Assembly (NCBI GenBank): GCA_964617665.1
Contig: CAZUAH010000377.1
Coordinates: forward strand, 1 to 13,550
Source: JADHUC01 sp964617665
GTDB taxonomy: Bacteria > Planctomycetota > Planctomycetia > Pirellulales > Pirellulaceae
DNA length: 13,550 bases
Reading direction: 5' to 3'
The notes beneath the pieces were generated by a model that saw only the letters and a list, made by a program, of their open reading frames with translations, had not been told where the DNA came from and did no database searches. Positions 1 to 8,943 of the stretch are shown piece after piece. The position numbers and the translations under genes are program-made. How positions within the stretch are numbered: position 1 is the first letter of the stretch; the number at the start of each line of letters is the position of its first letter.

Positions 1-2066
1 GCATATCCGTCGTTGGCCAGTCCGGCGGGATGAGCTGGTAGCGAGGTGGAGCAAGTGACCGGTTTGTGGGTGGTCAGGCTCAGGGCGTTCGGTTTGACCC
101 AGAGGGCGGGCGGGTTCGATTCTTCGTAGAGGGCGACGACCGTCGGGAAGTCCCAACGTTTGGTCTGGGGAGGACGCGAGACCACCTTGATCCCTTCCAG
201 CTTGTTGAGCAGCCGCCGCGATGTGGGCAGATGAAGTACGATGCTCTTCGGAATCTGGCGCGTGGGTCTTTCAAGATCAATCTCTATACCCGCCTTCGTT
301 CCGCGGACTGTCAACGCCATCGCTCCGAAATGCGTGGGCAGCCGCTCCGCTTTGATTTCTTGGCCGTCATCCAGCCACCAGTCGGGTACGGCCTTGAGCA
401 GGTGCAACGTGTCTGATTCCTCATGAACCAGCATGTGGCGAAACATGATCGCATAGTTGCAGGCCCCGGTGACGTGAGGGATCGTGTTGTTCCAAGCTTC
501 ACGCTTTTTCTCGTAAATGCCTTCGGGAAACGCATGCGCTGCGGTTGAATGCAGCAGGTACCAATAGAAATCTCTGACCACGTCTTCGTGCTTGCCGCGC
601 GTGAGGTCCGTCATGGTCGTATATGCGCCCATATAGGGATGAATTGCGGGCGCATGCCCATGCCACTGGATCGTCCCCTCAATGAAGCCACCGTGGAAAT
701 CCTCACGGACATGTTTGCTCAGCGCGGCGACCCGCGGATCATCTCGCTTGAAAATCTCGGTGGGCCAGAGGGTCTCGGTGTTACCCCAGTGCGTTCCGGC
801 CTTCTCCCAGCTCGGCGGGAAATGCGCCAGCCCCGTTCGCTTCCAGGCCGCATCCAGGGCGCCGCGGTAGAGATCCGCCTCCTTCATCAACTCTTCCGCT
901 TCCTCCTTCTTGCCCAGAATCCGGGCCGCGTCGGCGGTGCAAAGCATGCCGCGCAGGTTCCAGAAATCGTAGCCCACGATGTGATGCTTGCCGCCCCACA
1001 GAAACTCGCCGTCGGCCAGAGCGTTGGGCAACACGCCGGCAAAGGGTGAGTCGGCCGGGGCTAGACGTCTCGCCTTCATCGTCCAGTCAACCGCACGGCG
1101 CATCTTTGGGTATACGCTTTCCAGCCATGCGCGATCCGCCGTCATCTTGTAGTATTGCCATAGAACCCAGAGCGCTTGGCCATTTGCGTCGAACTGGCCC
1201 CTCTGTGACTCGAAACGGCTATCGGCTCTCTGCCGGGGCAGGTAAAGCGCCACGGCATTTTTGGCCGCGTCCCACAGCCCGGCTTCTTCGAGTTCCATGA
1301 CCTGATAGGCGCCGTCACGAATGTAGAACTCGTCGTAAAAGCCCTCGCCGCCGTGCACATCGCCGTGGTCGTTGGCAATGAGCTGGCACACGTGGGCCGC
1401 GAGCAGGGCTTCTGTGGCCTTTCGGCACGGCACTTCAATGTGGGCCGCCTTTGACAAAGCGTCCTTCCAGTATTGCACCGTTCGGTCGAGCCACAGGTCC
1501 GGGTCTGCGTCGGCAAGCGAGGCGGCATCCTCTATGGGCGTAAAGGGAATGCGCACCGTAGCAACCGCGGTCGCACCAGGTTGCAGAGACCACTGATAGG
1601 TGCTGTTGGCATCTGCACGCGAGCTGGCCGTTTTCAGCTTCGCTTCAGCGGGGCGGTCTCCCGTATTCGTGGCCGTCACATGGATCCAGTTCAGGAAGTT
1701 CTCACCCTCGGTCGGCCAGCCGAATGCCTTGTGCCAGTCCTTCACCGTCGGCAGCGGCGTCGCCCACAGTTTGATATCGTAGCGTACAGGGCCATCTTCG
1801 GCCGCAATCAGGATGATGGGCAACCAGCCGTCCTGCACAGTCTTGCCGTGCCGCCTACTCAAAGGGTGCAAACCCTGTCCGACCTGTATCTGCACGACGG
1901 CATTGGCAAGCTGAAGCCTGTTGTCGGGGGTCACACGCGTACCGCGCTGGTAATCCTTGAGGCCAATCACGTTCCAGTTGTTGCGGAAATAGTCGAACGG
2001 CTCTTCAGCAGCAGATGCGCCACTGAAGACCAAAAACGCGAGTAACAAAGCAAGTGTCCGTCTCAT
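1..2066 (-). CDS. Secreted six-hairpin glycosidase-like protein, paralogue of the GH20 fusion's second half (3' end cut by window edge)
   Basis: An open frame runs without a stop from an ATG at 2066 to the left edge, giving 688 visible codons. An AGGAGAG ribosome binding site lies 8 nt upstream (2081-2075). Residues 1 to about 20 form a signal peptide (MRR, a leucine-rich core, then SGASA before AEEP). The mature protein begins at the motif NNWNVIGLKDY and aligns over its whole length with residues from about 562 of the GH20 fusion encoded upstream, at roughly 60% identity by eye. It keeps the R-D-G-A-Y-Q motif (Asp251) and the acidic positions in N-T-E-T-L-W-P (Glu431) and F-I-E-G-T-I-Q-W (Glu463). 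These fit an (alpha/alpha)6 catalytic barrel after an N-terminal beta-sandwich. The last visible residues (SLTTHKP to LANDGY) match the start of the fusion's F5/8 type C domain, so about 110-140 residues are probably missing. Substrate unknown. Last visible gene of the operon, 32 bp after its neighbour. Confidence 0.85.
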   Translation of the reverse strand, partial: MRRTLALLLAFLVFSGASAAEEPFDYFRNNWNVIGLKDYQRGTRVTPDNRLQLANAVVQIQVGQGLHPLSRRHGKTVQDGWLPIILIAAEDGPVRYDIKLWATPLPTVKDWHKAFGWPTEGENFLNWIHVTATNTGDRPAEAKLKTASSRADANSTYQWSLQPGATAVATVRIPFTPIEDAASLADADPDLWLDRTVQYWKDALSKAAHIEVPCRKATEALLAAHVCQLIANDHGDVHGGEGFYDEFYIRDGAYQVMELEEAGLWDAAKNAVALYLPRQRADSRFESQRGQFDANGQALWVLWQYYKMTADRAWLESVYPKMRRAVDWTMKARRLAPADSPFAGVLPNALADGEFLWGGKHHIVGYDFWNLRGMLCTADAARILGKKEEAEELMKEADLYRGALDAAWKRTGLAHFPPSWEKAGTHWGNTETLWPTEIFKRDDPRVAALSKHVREDFHGGFIEGTIQWHGHAPAIHPYMGAYTTMTDLTRGKHEDVVRDFYWYLLHSTAAHAFPEGIYEKKREAWNNTIPHVTGACNYAIMFRHMLVHEESDTLHLLKAVPDWWLDDGQEIKAERLPTHFGAMALTVRGTKAGIEIDLERPTRQIPKSIVLHLPTSRRLLNKLEGIKVVSRPPQTKRWDFPTVVALYEESNPPALWVKPNALSLTTHKPVTCSTSLPAHPAGLANDGY

Positions 2067-2074
2067 GTCGAATT

Positions 2075-2081
2075 CTCTCCT
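2075..2081 (-). promoter_or_regulatory. Shine-Dalgarno for the 2066 gene
   Basis: AGGAGAG on the minus strand, 8 nt before the ATG at 2066, lying in the 32-bp gap after the preceding stop. It fixes the start of this gene, whose first residues form a clear signal peptide. Confidence 0.7.
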
Positions 2082-2098
2082 GATTCTTCACGTTGTCC

Positions 2099-4762
2099 TT
2101 ACTCGAATTGTATCACTAGCGATATGGGTTCGGTCACGTTGGTGGCACTTACAAGCTCGCGTTGTACATCTAGTTGGCACGCCTTTCCCGGAGGTTGGCT
2201 GGTTACGGCTACGGCCCGACCATCTTCCGGATCGCGGGCGCCTATCAGCAGCTTGGGTACCGTCCGTCGCTGAAGGGGATCAACCCGAACATTCAGCGTG
2301 CGGTCCTTGGGGTCGTAGACAAAGCTCAGATTCAGCTTGCCATAGCGCGTGGGAATGCCCTTAGCCTGTACCGGCTGGCCGTGTCGGAGCCAGTGCCGTG
2401 GAATTCCGCGGCCAACCCAGACGACTTCCCCACCGGGTTCATCAAAGGCAAATATCTGCCTGGTCAGACGCGCTACGGGCCACGTTGCATGTGCGCCCTC
2501 AAAGCCGCACAACCGCGTACTTTCATTGTAGGCTCCGTGTCCGGTCCGCCGTCCTTTCTCCTCGCCTCGCGGCAGTAATTGAGTCTGTTCAAAGCCGTTC
2601 CAAGTTCCCGGCGACATCATGAAGCTGATGAATCCGTAGTACTCCATCAGGAAGTGACGGATTCGCCCCGTACGGAGTTTCTGGTAGGCGGCGTTATAAA
2701 TCTGGAAGTTGTCCAGGATCGGTGGAAGAAATCGTCGCACGCCCAAAACAGTTTGCTCGTGTTCGAATTCGTAGTTGAAAAAGAAACTGCGTTCTCGGTC
2801 CGTCAGAAAGTCAGTCGCAATGAACCGTGGCCACTCATGGAAGCGACGGTGGGCGCGGAATCGCATGTTGTGCAGCGACTCGTGCCTCATTTGTTCCCTG
2901 GCACCCTCGGGGACGGGCCGGATGTGGATATACGTGATCTTGTCGCCGTCTCGTTCAATCGCCGTCTCAAAGGACTGTCGAAGGTTCTGATAGTACTCTT
3001 GGGCGTACTGGGCTAATTGATCGCCTTGTCCGATCAATCTCTTATCCTTCTTCGCGGCACCGATATCCTGCAAGGCCCGGGCGAATTCGCGCAACCCTTC
3101 CCATACCGGGGCGTCGTTGGTGAAGAAGTAGTCAGGCCCAACGCTGCCCCAGTCGTTGTTCATGATTCCTTCGATCAGCCCGCATCGTGGATCATCCGGC
3201 GGCAATTTGGCCATCGACTTCTGGCGTATCCCCCTCACGCAATCGATCACGCGCTGAATCGAGTCGAGATTCTCGGTGATCAGGCTCGCATCGCCGGTGT
3301 ACGACCAATAGTCGGCCAGCAATTGAAGGAAATCGCCCGCGTCGAAGATTTGATACTTTGCCCCCATTCGGAAACGGCCGGTGTCGTCGATCTGTGTTCT
3401 GATGAAGCGATCCAAGTAGCGTCTTGCTTCATCGAAGTGTCCGTTTTCCAGCAGAACCTGGCAGGTGTAAATGGTACAAAAGGCCCAGAATCCCTCGTAA
3501 TGAACGGCCCCTCCGCGTGCATCGTCGCCATCAACGCAGACCATGACTTTGGCTAGGCTTGCCTTATAGACCTCGGCGATCTTGCGCTCGGGGATCATAA
3601 ACTGGACACCTTGACCGAAAAACTCCTCCCAAGTCTTGTATTGGCCCAGAAGAGACTGGAAGAAGATGTCGCGAACCTCTCCCGGCTCTAAGGCCACTGG
3701 CCCAGACGGCGAATAACCGGGCAACACCAAATAAAGGTCTTCATGACCGCCACCTGCTATCTCGAATTGCCATGTCGGTACGTTCTCGCGAAAGACGAAT
3801 GGTCGATCGCAGACTATAGGCACGGAACGTGTTTGACGGGCAGGATAAGGTACGGTGACGGCAAGCGAATCCTTCCGTGGCGTTTCAAGACTTCCGCCAA
3901 CTGGGGCGTGTATGGCAAACTCCATCGGCTTGGGCTGGGAGGAGTAGTTCACCAATCGGAACCGCAGGAAGAGGGCCGGCTTTCCTTGCGTTGTTCCCAT
4001 AAATACGATCTGCTCCCAACCGACTTCCTCGGCGTCACGCTGGTAGACGTAATGAGTTGCTGGTAAATGTTCATTGAGCAAGTTATGCAGAACTTGTTGG
4101 CTTTCCGTGCGTTCGATTTCCCGCCCGTTGATTGCGAAGGGCAGTGCGGGGGAATAGTCTCGTGTTCTCTCGGGCATTCCGAAAAAGAACCCTTTGTCAA
4201 TCCCAACGGAACCATCCCAAGCAACATGGACTTCGTGAGGATATTCCTTCATTCCAACGTACGTTTCGGCGTACAACAACGGCGGCAACTGGTCCCTGGT
4301 CCGCTCGTAACTAGGGTCTCTCGGGTCAGACAGATATTCCTTGCCGAGAATATCGTCTTGGGCCTGGAAAACGCGTTCCCAATACGCCGGCGGCTTCGAG
4401 GGATACGACCTGAGGGGCTGTTTACCGACGCGGCCGAGGGTTTTCTTGATCCGAAAACGAATACCCTTGTCGTCCACGTAGACAAACTGGCCGCAATTGT
4501 CGTCCTCGATTTCCAGGACGGTATAAGCATAGTCTGCTGCCTTTCTCGGAACCGACAACACTGTGTACGGACCGAAGGTTTCACCTGACCGAACCGCCTG
4601 CCATGGGCCCTGAGTCTTGCAGGCAAGTTCGACTCGATCGGCGGACCCGAAACGGCTGAACAATCCAGCACCTTCCGCAGCACATGCTGTAGAGATTAGC
4701 TGCAACGTGACGATCGCTATGGCACCGGTGAGTACCCGGGCAGCTACATGGTGAATTGTCAT
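2099..4762 (-). CDS. Secreted divergent six-hairpin glycosidase-like protein, 887 aa
   Basis: The frame is open upstream to 5098, but those 112 codons lie antiparallel to nothing and overlap the end of the GH20 fusion in another frame, and the first ATG followed by a signal peptide is at 4762. Residues 1 to about 29 are an export signal (hydrophobic core, then STACAAEG; the Cys lacks a good lipobox). Residues 30 to about 380 are an unrecognised, probably beta-rich region. Residues about 395-730 resemble the six-hairpin module of the neighbouring proteins: an E-R-K-I-A-E-V-Y-K start corresponds to their C-R-K-A-S-E-A-Y, and Y422-E423-G-F-W stands where they have R-D-G-A-Y. Near the C terminus, a P-R-H-W ... 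G-I-P-T-R-Y-G-K-L-N-L stretch matches their P-D-W-W ... A-P-T-H-F-G-K-M-N-L, the beta-sandwich that often follows such barrels. There is no F5/8 domain. It is third in the operon, 53 bp after the GH20 fusion. It probably acts on a related but different linkage, or has lost activity; substrate unknown. Confidence 0.85.
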   Translation of the reverse strand: MTIHHVAARVLTGAIAIVTLQLISTACAAEGAGLFSRFGSADRVELACKTQGPWQAVRSGETFGPYTVLSVPRKAADYAYTVLEIEDDNCGQFVYVDDKGIRFRIKKTLGRVGKQPLRSYPSKPPAYWERVFQAQDDILGKEYLSDPRDPSYERTRDQLPPLLYAETYVGMKEYPHEVHVAWDGSVGIDKGFFFGMPERTRDYSPALPFAINGREIERTESQQVLHNLLNEHLPATHYVYQRDAEEVGWEQIVFMGTTQGKPALFLRFRLVNYSSQPKPMEFAIHAPVGGSLETPRKDSLAVTVPYPARQTRSVPIVCDRPFVFRENVPTWQFEIAGGGHEDLYLVLPGYSPSGPVALEPGEVRDIFFQSLLGQYKTWEEFFGQGVQFMIPERKIAEVYKASLAKVMVCVDGDDARGGAVHYEGFWAFCTIYTCQVLLENGHFDEARRYLDRFIRTQIDDTGRFRMGAKYQIFDAGDFLQLLADYWSYTGDASLITENLDSIQRVIDCVRGIRQKSMAKLPPDDPRCGLIEGIMNNDWGSVGPDYFFTNDAPVWEGLREFARALQDIGAAKKDKRLIGQGDQLAQYAQEYYQNLRQSFETAIERDGDKITYIHIRPVPEGAREQMRHESLHNMRFRAHRRFHEWPRFIATDFLTDRERSFFFNYEFEHEQTVLGVRRFLPPILDNFQIYNAAYQKLRTGRIRHFLMEYYGFISFMMSPGTWNGFEQTQLLPRGEEKGRRTGHGAYNESTRLCGFEGAHATWPVARLTRQIFAFDEPGGEVVWVGRGIPRHWLRHGQPVQAKGIPTRYGKLNLSFVYDPKDRTLNVRVDPLQRRTVPKLLIGARDPEDGRAVAVTSQPPGKACQLDVQRELVSATNVTEPISLVIQFE

Positions 4763-4815
4763 TGCCTTAGCCTTTCTCGCGATCAATGTGTGAAGAGGAG
4801 ATCTGAACCGGTCAC

Positions 4816-7800
4816 CTATTGCTCGTAAGCCATCACTTCCACCAGATGGCGGCCGGTGTTCGCCGAGTTGTGCGTCTGCGTCACTCGAATGTAGCGTACC
4901 GACCGAGGCGTGAAGCGGCACGTGTGCCCGGCTTGTGTGGAAGATTCCTTGTTGTCGCGTTGGTCGGCGACCGTCTCCCATTGCTTCCCGTCGAGCGACG
5001 CCTCGACAGTGAAGCCGTAGTGCCGATTGTCGCCGTAGTAGCCGACAACAACAACGCGGCCGACGGTTGTCGGCTCCTTCAGGTCGACTTGCCACCACAC
5101 ATCGCCGGGGTGCTGCTCCACGTCGGTTGCCCAGTAGCTGCCCGTGTTGTTGCTCCGGCCGTCGTTGGCCAGCTTTGCCGGATGCGGCGGCAGCGCGTGC
5201 GAGCAGGTGGCCGGTTTACCAGTTGTGAGACTCACCACGTTCGGCTTGCTCAAAGTCGGTTGTTTGGCGAAGTCAGAGGTCTGGAGGTACTGTTCGACGA
5301 CCGTGGGGAAATCCCACCGCTTCTTCTGATCCGATCGCTGAACAACGTCCACTCCGTCGAGCGAACCGATAAGCGGTCGTGATTTCGGAAGGGTTAGAAC
5401 AATCTTCTTCGGCGGATTTCTCTTGGGCGGATCAAACGTCACTTCGACTCCATTCTGCCGCCCTCGAATAATCAGGTTCATTTTGCCAAAATGCGTTGGG
5501 GCACGTTCAACCCGAATCTCCTGTCCCTCGCCAAGCCACCAGTCCGGCACTGCCAATAACAGATGCAGTTGGTCGCCCTTCTCGTGAACCAGCATATGAC
5601 GCAGCATGATCGCGTAATTGCACGCGCCCGTAACGTGCGGTATCGTCTGGGACCAAGCCGTCCTATTCTTGTACAAGATCCCTTCAGGGAACGCATGGGC
5701 TGCGGTTGAGTGCAACAGGTACCAGTAGAAATCCTCAACAACCTGTTCGTGCCGGCCGCGAAGCAGGTCGTTCATGGTCGTGTACGCGCCCATGTAAGGA
5801 TGAATGGCCTCCTTGTTTCCGGTGCCCTTCCATTGGATCGTGCCTTCGATGAATCCACCCGCGAAGTCCTCGCGAACATGCTGGCTCGTGGCGACAACGC
5901 GAGGATCGTCGCGTTCGAACAGCTCGGTGGGCCAAAGCGTTTCGGTGTTACCCCAGTGCGTTCCGATCTTCTCCCAACTCGGCGGGAAATGTGTCTGGCC
6001 TGTCGCCTTGCAGGCGGCGTCAATGGCGGCGCGGTAGCCCTTCGCGTCGGCGAGAATTTCGCGGGCATCTTCTTCCTTGCCGAGGATACGGGCCGCGTCG
6101 GCAGTACAGAGCATTCCGCGCAAGTTCCACAGGTCATATCCGACGATGTGTTGTTGCCCGCTCCACAGACACTCGCCATCGGCCAGCGCGTTGTGAACCA
6201 AACCGGCGAACGGCGTACCGACCGGTGCCTTCTTTCGGTCCTGGATTGTCCATTTTGCCGCGCGAAGCAGTTGCGGATAGACGCGTTCGAGCCATTTCTT
6301 GTCGTTATTGATCTTGTAGTATTGCCACAACGCCCACTGCACCTGCCCGTTGGCGTCCAATTGCGTCACCTGATTGCCGCCGCCCCGGAAGCGTCCTTCT
6401 TCGTCTTGAATCTTCAGAAAGAGTTCAATGGAGTTTCGGGCCGTCTCGGCCAGCCCGGCTTCCTCCAACTCCATCACCTGGTACGCGCCGTCCCGCGGAT
6501 AGAATCGATCGTAGAAATCCTCGCCGCCTCGCAGTTCGCCATGATCGTTGGCGATGTACTGACAAACGTGAGAAGCCAAGTATGCTTCGGAGGCCTTGCG
6601 GCAAGGGACTTTGATTTCAGTGGTGCGAGCCACGGCGTCTCGCCAATACTCCTGTGTCCGCGTCAGCCATTGCGCCGCGTCTTCCTTGTCGTACTTCGTC
6701 GGATCGTCCACGGGAAAGAACGCATATCGGGCCGCGGCTTCCGCCGAACCTTGAGGCTGCAGCTTCCAGGACCATGTGTAAGTGCGCGTATGGGTTTTCT
6801 CGGTCTTCCTTTGGGCTTGGGCCTCGGGAGTTCTCGTAACCGTGATCTGCTGATTTGGGCCGATTTCGACGACAGCTTCGACCGGCACATCGGACGTGTT
6901 GACGGCCTTGACCTGAATCCAGTTGAGGTAGTTCTCTCCTTCGGTGGGCCAATCGAATGCCTTCCGCCAGTCCTTCGCGTCGGGAAGCGGCGTGGCCCAG
7001 AAAGTCACCTCGTAGCGAACGGGCCCGTCGTTGGCCGTAACCAACATGATCGGCATCCAACCGTCCATCGCCAGTTTGCCGTGTGAGCGGCTCAACGGTC
7101 TCCGATCGGGACCGAATCGAATCTGGACGGCTGTCTTGCCGGATAGCACCATTTCATTGTTAGGCGTGATCCGGCTACCGTGGACATAGTCCTTCAGACC
7201 CACGACATTCCAGTTGTTGTCGAAGTAATCGAAATTCTCCGGAGAGACTGTCGCATACTCGACGAGCGAAGGATCCATTGGACGGTAGTGGATCCCGGCC
7301 ACTGCGAGCCGTTCTTGATGGTCGATCAAACGCTGAAGGAACTGCCGCAGCGTGCGATTCTTTTTGGGCGACCAGAGCACTTCGCCGAGTGCACACGCCC
7401 GGGGCCAGGTCATGAAATCGCGGCGCTGCGGATCGGCGATCAACTCGCCCCATAGCTGGCCTTGCCCGCCGAGGACGTGCTTGGCCTGCGCGGCATCGAG
7501 CACGGCGGGGACCGGCTCGAACGAGTAGGCTTTTTCCAATGCCAAGACGGCTCGGCCCAGCCCGAGTTCGTCGGGGGCTTGCCGATAATCGAAATAGGTG
7601 TGCGACGTGGGAGCCATGACGACGTCGTGGCCGGCGCGAGCGGCCGTGATCCCGCCATTCACGCCCCGCCAACTCATCACCGTCGCCTCCGGGGCCAAAC
7701 CGCCTCGGAGAATCTCGTCCCAGCCGACCATGCGCCGGCCTTTCTTTGCCAGGTGGGCGTCCATCTGACGGATGAACCAACTGTGCAACTCGTGGGCGTC

Positions 7801-8922
7801 CTCGCAGCCGAACCGCTTCATCATAGCCTGCATCTCGGGATCCTCGGTCCAGACCTTCAGATTCGCCTCGTCGCCGCCGATGTGGATATGGCGGCTGGGG
7901 AACAGATCGATCACCTCCGAGAGAATGTCCTGCATAAAGGCCACGGTTTCGGGCCTTGCGCCCAAGAGCCCCGAGTTCGGCCGCCAGTCGCCCTGACGCT
8001 CCTGCCAGCGTTTGTCGAACGGCAAGTCGGCTAGGTGCTTCATGTTGACCCCATGCTCGGGATAGGCCACGATCGCCGAACCGGCGTGATAGGGCATCTC
8101 GATTTCGGGAACGATCGTGATATGGCGGTCGGCTGCGTAACGCACCAGTTCGCGGATATCGTCCTGTGTGTAGAAGCCGAAGCAGCGCGGCCCTTCGCCC
8201 TTCTTGTAGCGGAAATTCCAGTCCATCTGTGAGCCGATTTCCGTGAGCTTCGGATACTTCTTGATCTCGATTCGCCAGCCCTCGTTGTCGGTCAGGTGTA
8301 TTTGCAGGCGGTTGAACTTATGAATCGCCATCGCGTCGATGAAGTGTTTTACGTCCGCGACGGGGATGAAATGCCGCGCCGGGTCGATCAGCAGCCCCCG
8401 CCAGCCAAAACGCGGATAGTCGGTGATCGTCACACAAGGCACGGACCACTGCACTCCCTCGACGGCCTCCGACGAAAAGTTGGAGGCGGGAAGCAACTGC
8501 CGCAGGGTCTGAGTGCCGTAGAACAGACCGGCAGGCGCGGCGGCGCGGAGATCGATTCGCTTTGGTGTCACCGCGAGCTTATATCCTTCAGCGCCCAGCT
8601 TCGCTTTCAACGACTCATCCAGCGCTAGTGCGATGCATCCTTCAGGCAGCGGTTTGCCGTCGACCAGTTTCAACCTGATTCCCATCGCCGGGGCCAGGGC
8701 ATCGATCAACTTGGCCGCTTCTTGTTTGGCTTTCCCGATGGCCGCCACTGTTGTGGTGGACGATACGGAAAACGAACCACCCTCGACGACCATCTCCACG
8801 GGCTGGGGGATGATCGCCACATTGTGGATCGGTGCGGCGGGCTCGGATGCACGTACGACGTGGTTGCATATGAACAGGCTCGCAAAAACACCCCAAACGA
8901 ACAGAGGCAGTTCCTTGTACAT
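4816..8922 (-). CDS. Secreted GH20 beta-N-acetylhexosaminidase fused to a six-hairpin glycosidase-like module and an F5/8 type C (CBM32-like) domain, 1368 aa
   Basis: The ATG at 8922 is preceded by AAAGGAG at 5 nt, so it is preferred over the in-frame GTG at 8937. Residues 1 to about 25 form a signal peptide ending near RASEPAAP. Residues about 30-160 are the GH20 N-terminal domain (V-A-I-I-P-Q-P start). Residues about 165-520 are the GH20 (beta/alpha)8 barrel, with the catalytic Asp351-Glu352 pair in H-I-G-G-D-E-A, a V-M-S-W-R-G motif and G-G-Q-G-Q-L-W-G-E. This family removes terminal beta-linked GlcNAc or GalNAc by substrate-assisted catalysis. Residues about 562-1225 form a second module: a beta-sandwich, then an (alpha/alpha)6 barrel with R-D811-G-A-Y-Q, Glu994 and Glu1026, then the P-D-W-W-L-G-E-G sandwich. 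Residues about 1226-1368 are a discoidin/F5/8 type C carbohydrate-binding domain. The gene starts 21 bp after the GATase-like gene. The GH20 call is firm; the second module's specificity is not recognised, and its acidic residues are only candidate catalysts. Confidence 0.93.
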   Translation of the reverse strand: MYKELPLFVWGVFASLFICNHVVRASEPAAPIHNVAIIPQPVEMVVEGGSFSVSSTTTVAAIGKAKQEAAKLIDALAPAMGIRLKLVDGKPLPEGCIALALDESLKAKLGAEGYKLAVTPKRIDLRAAAPAGLFYGTQTLRQLLPASNFSSEAVEGVQWSVPCVTITDYPRFGWRGLLIDPARHFIPVADVKHFIDAMAIHKFNRLQIHLTDNEGWRIEIKKYPKLTEIGSQMDWNFRYKKGEGPRCFGFYTQDDIRELVRYAADRHITIVPEIEMPYHAGSAIVAYPEHGVNMKHLADLPFDKRWQERQGDWRPNSGLLGARPETVAFMQDILSEVIDLFPSRHIHIGGDEANLKVWTEDPEMQAMMKRFGCEDAHELHSWFIRQMDAHLAKKGRRMVGWDEILRGGLAPEATVMSWRGVNGGITAARAGHDVVMAPTSHTYFDYRQAPDELGLGRAVLALEKAYSFEPVPAVLDAAQAKHVLGGQGQLWGELIADPQRRDFMTWPRACALGEVLWSPKKNRTLRQFLQRLIDHQERLAVAGIHYRPMDPSLVEYATVSPENFDYFDNNWNVVGLKDYVHGSRITPNNEMVLSGKTAVQIRFGPDRRPLSRSHGKLAMDGWMPIMLVTANDGPVRYEVTFWATPLPDAKDWRKAFDWPTEGENYLNWIQVKAVNTSDVPVEAVVEIGPNQQITVTRTPEAQAQRKTEKTHTRTYTWSWKLQPQGSAEAAARYAFFPVDDPTKYDKEDAAQWLTRTQEYWRDAVARTTEIKVPCRKASEAYLASHVCQYIANDHGELRGGEDFYDRFYPRDGAYQVMELEEAGLAETARNSIELFLKIQDEEGRFRGGGNQVTQLDANGQVQWALWQYYKINNDKKWLERVYPQLLRAAKWTIQDRKKAPVGTPFAGLVHNALADGECLWSGQQHIVGYDLWNLRGMLCTADAARILGKEEDAREILADAKGYRAAIDAACKATGQTHFPPSWEKIGTHWGNTETLWPTELFERDDPRVVATSQHVREDFAGGFIEGTIQWKGTGNKEAIHPYMGAYTTMNDLLRGRHEQVVEDFYWYLLHSTAAHAFPEGILYKNRTAWSQTIPHVTGACNYAIMLRHMLVHEKGDQLHLLLAVPDWWLGEGQEIRVERAPTHFGKMNLIIRGRQNGVEVTFDPPKRNPPKKIVLTLPKSRPLIGSLDGVDVVQRSDQKKRWDFPTVVEQYLQTSDFAKQPTLSKPNVVSLTTGKPATCSHALPPHPAKLANDGRSNNTGSYWATDVEQHPGDVWWQVDLKEPTTVGRVVVVGYYGDNRHYGFTVEASLDGKQWETVADQRDNKESSTQAGHTCRFTPRSVRYIRVTQTHNSANTGRHLVEVMAYEQ

Positions 8923-8927
8923 TTCCG

Positions 8928-8934
8928 CTCCTTT
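8928..8934 (-). promoter_or_regulatory. Shine-Dalgarno deciding the GH20 fusion start
   Basis: AAAGGAG on the minus strand lies 5 nt before the ATG at 8922. The alternative GTG at 8937 would sit just upstream of this site and has no ribosome binding site of its own, so the ATG is chosen. Confidence 0.75.
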
Positions 8935-8943
8935 CACGTCAGA

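Noticed and set aside
4763..5098. The 112 codons that would extend the 887-residue protein upstream
   Set aside because: They overlap the coding end of the GH20 fusion in another frame, have no homology to the rest of the protein, and the ATG at 4762 is directly followed by a signal peptide.
5710..7086. 458-codon open frame on the plus strand
   Set aside because: It lies wholly antisense to the six-hairpin module of the GH20 fusion, whose protein is conserved in a paralogue. The frame is open only because of GC-rich codon bias.
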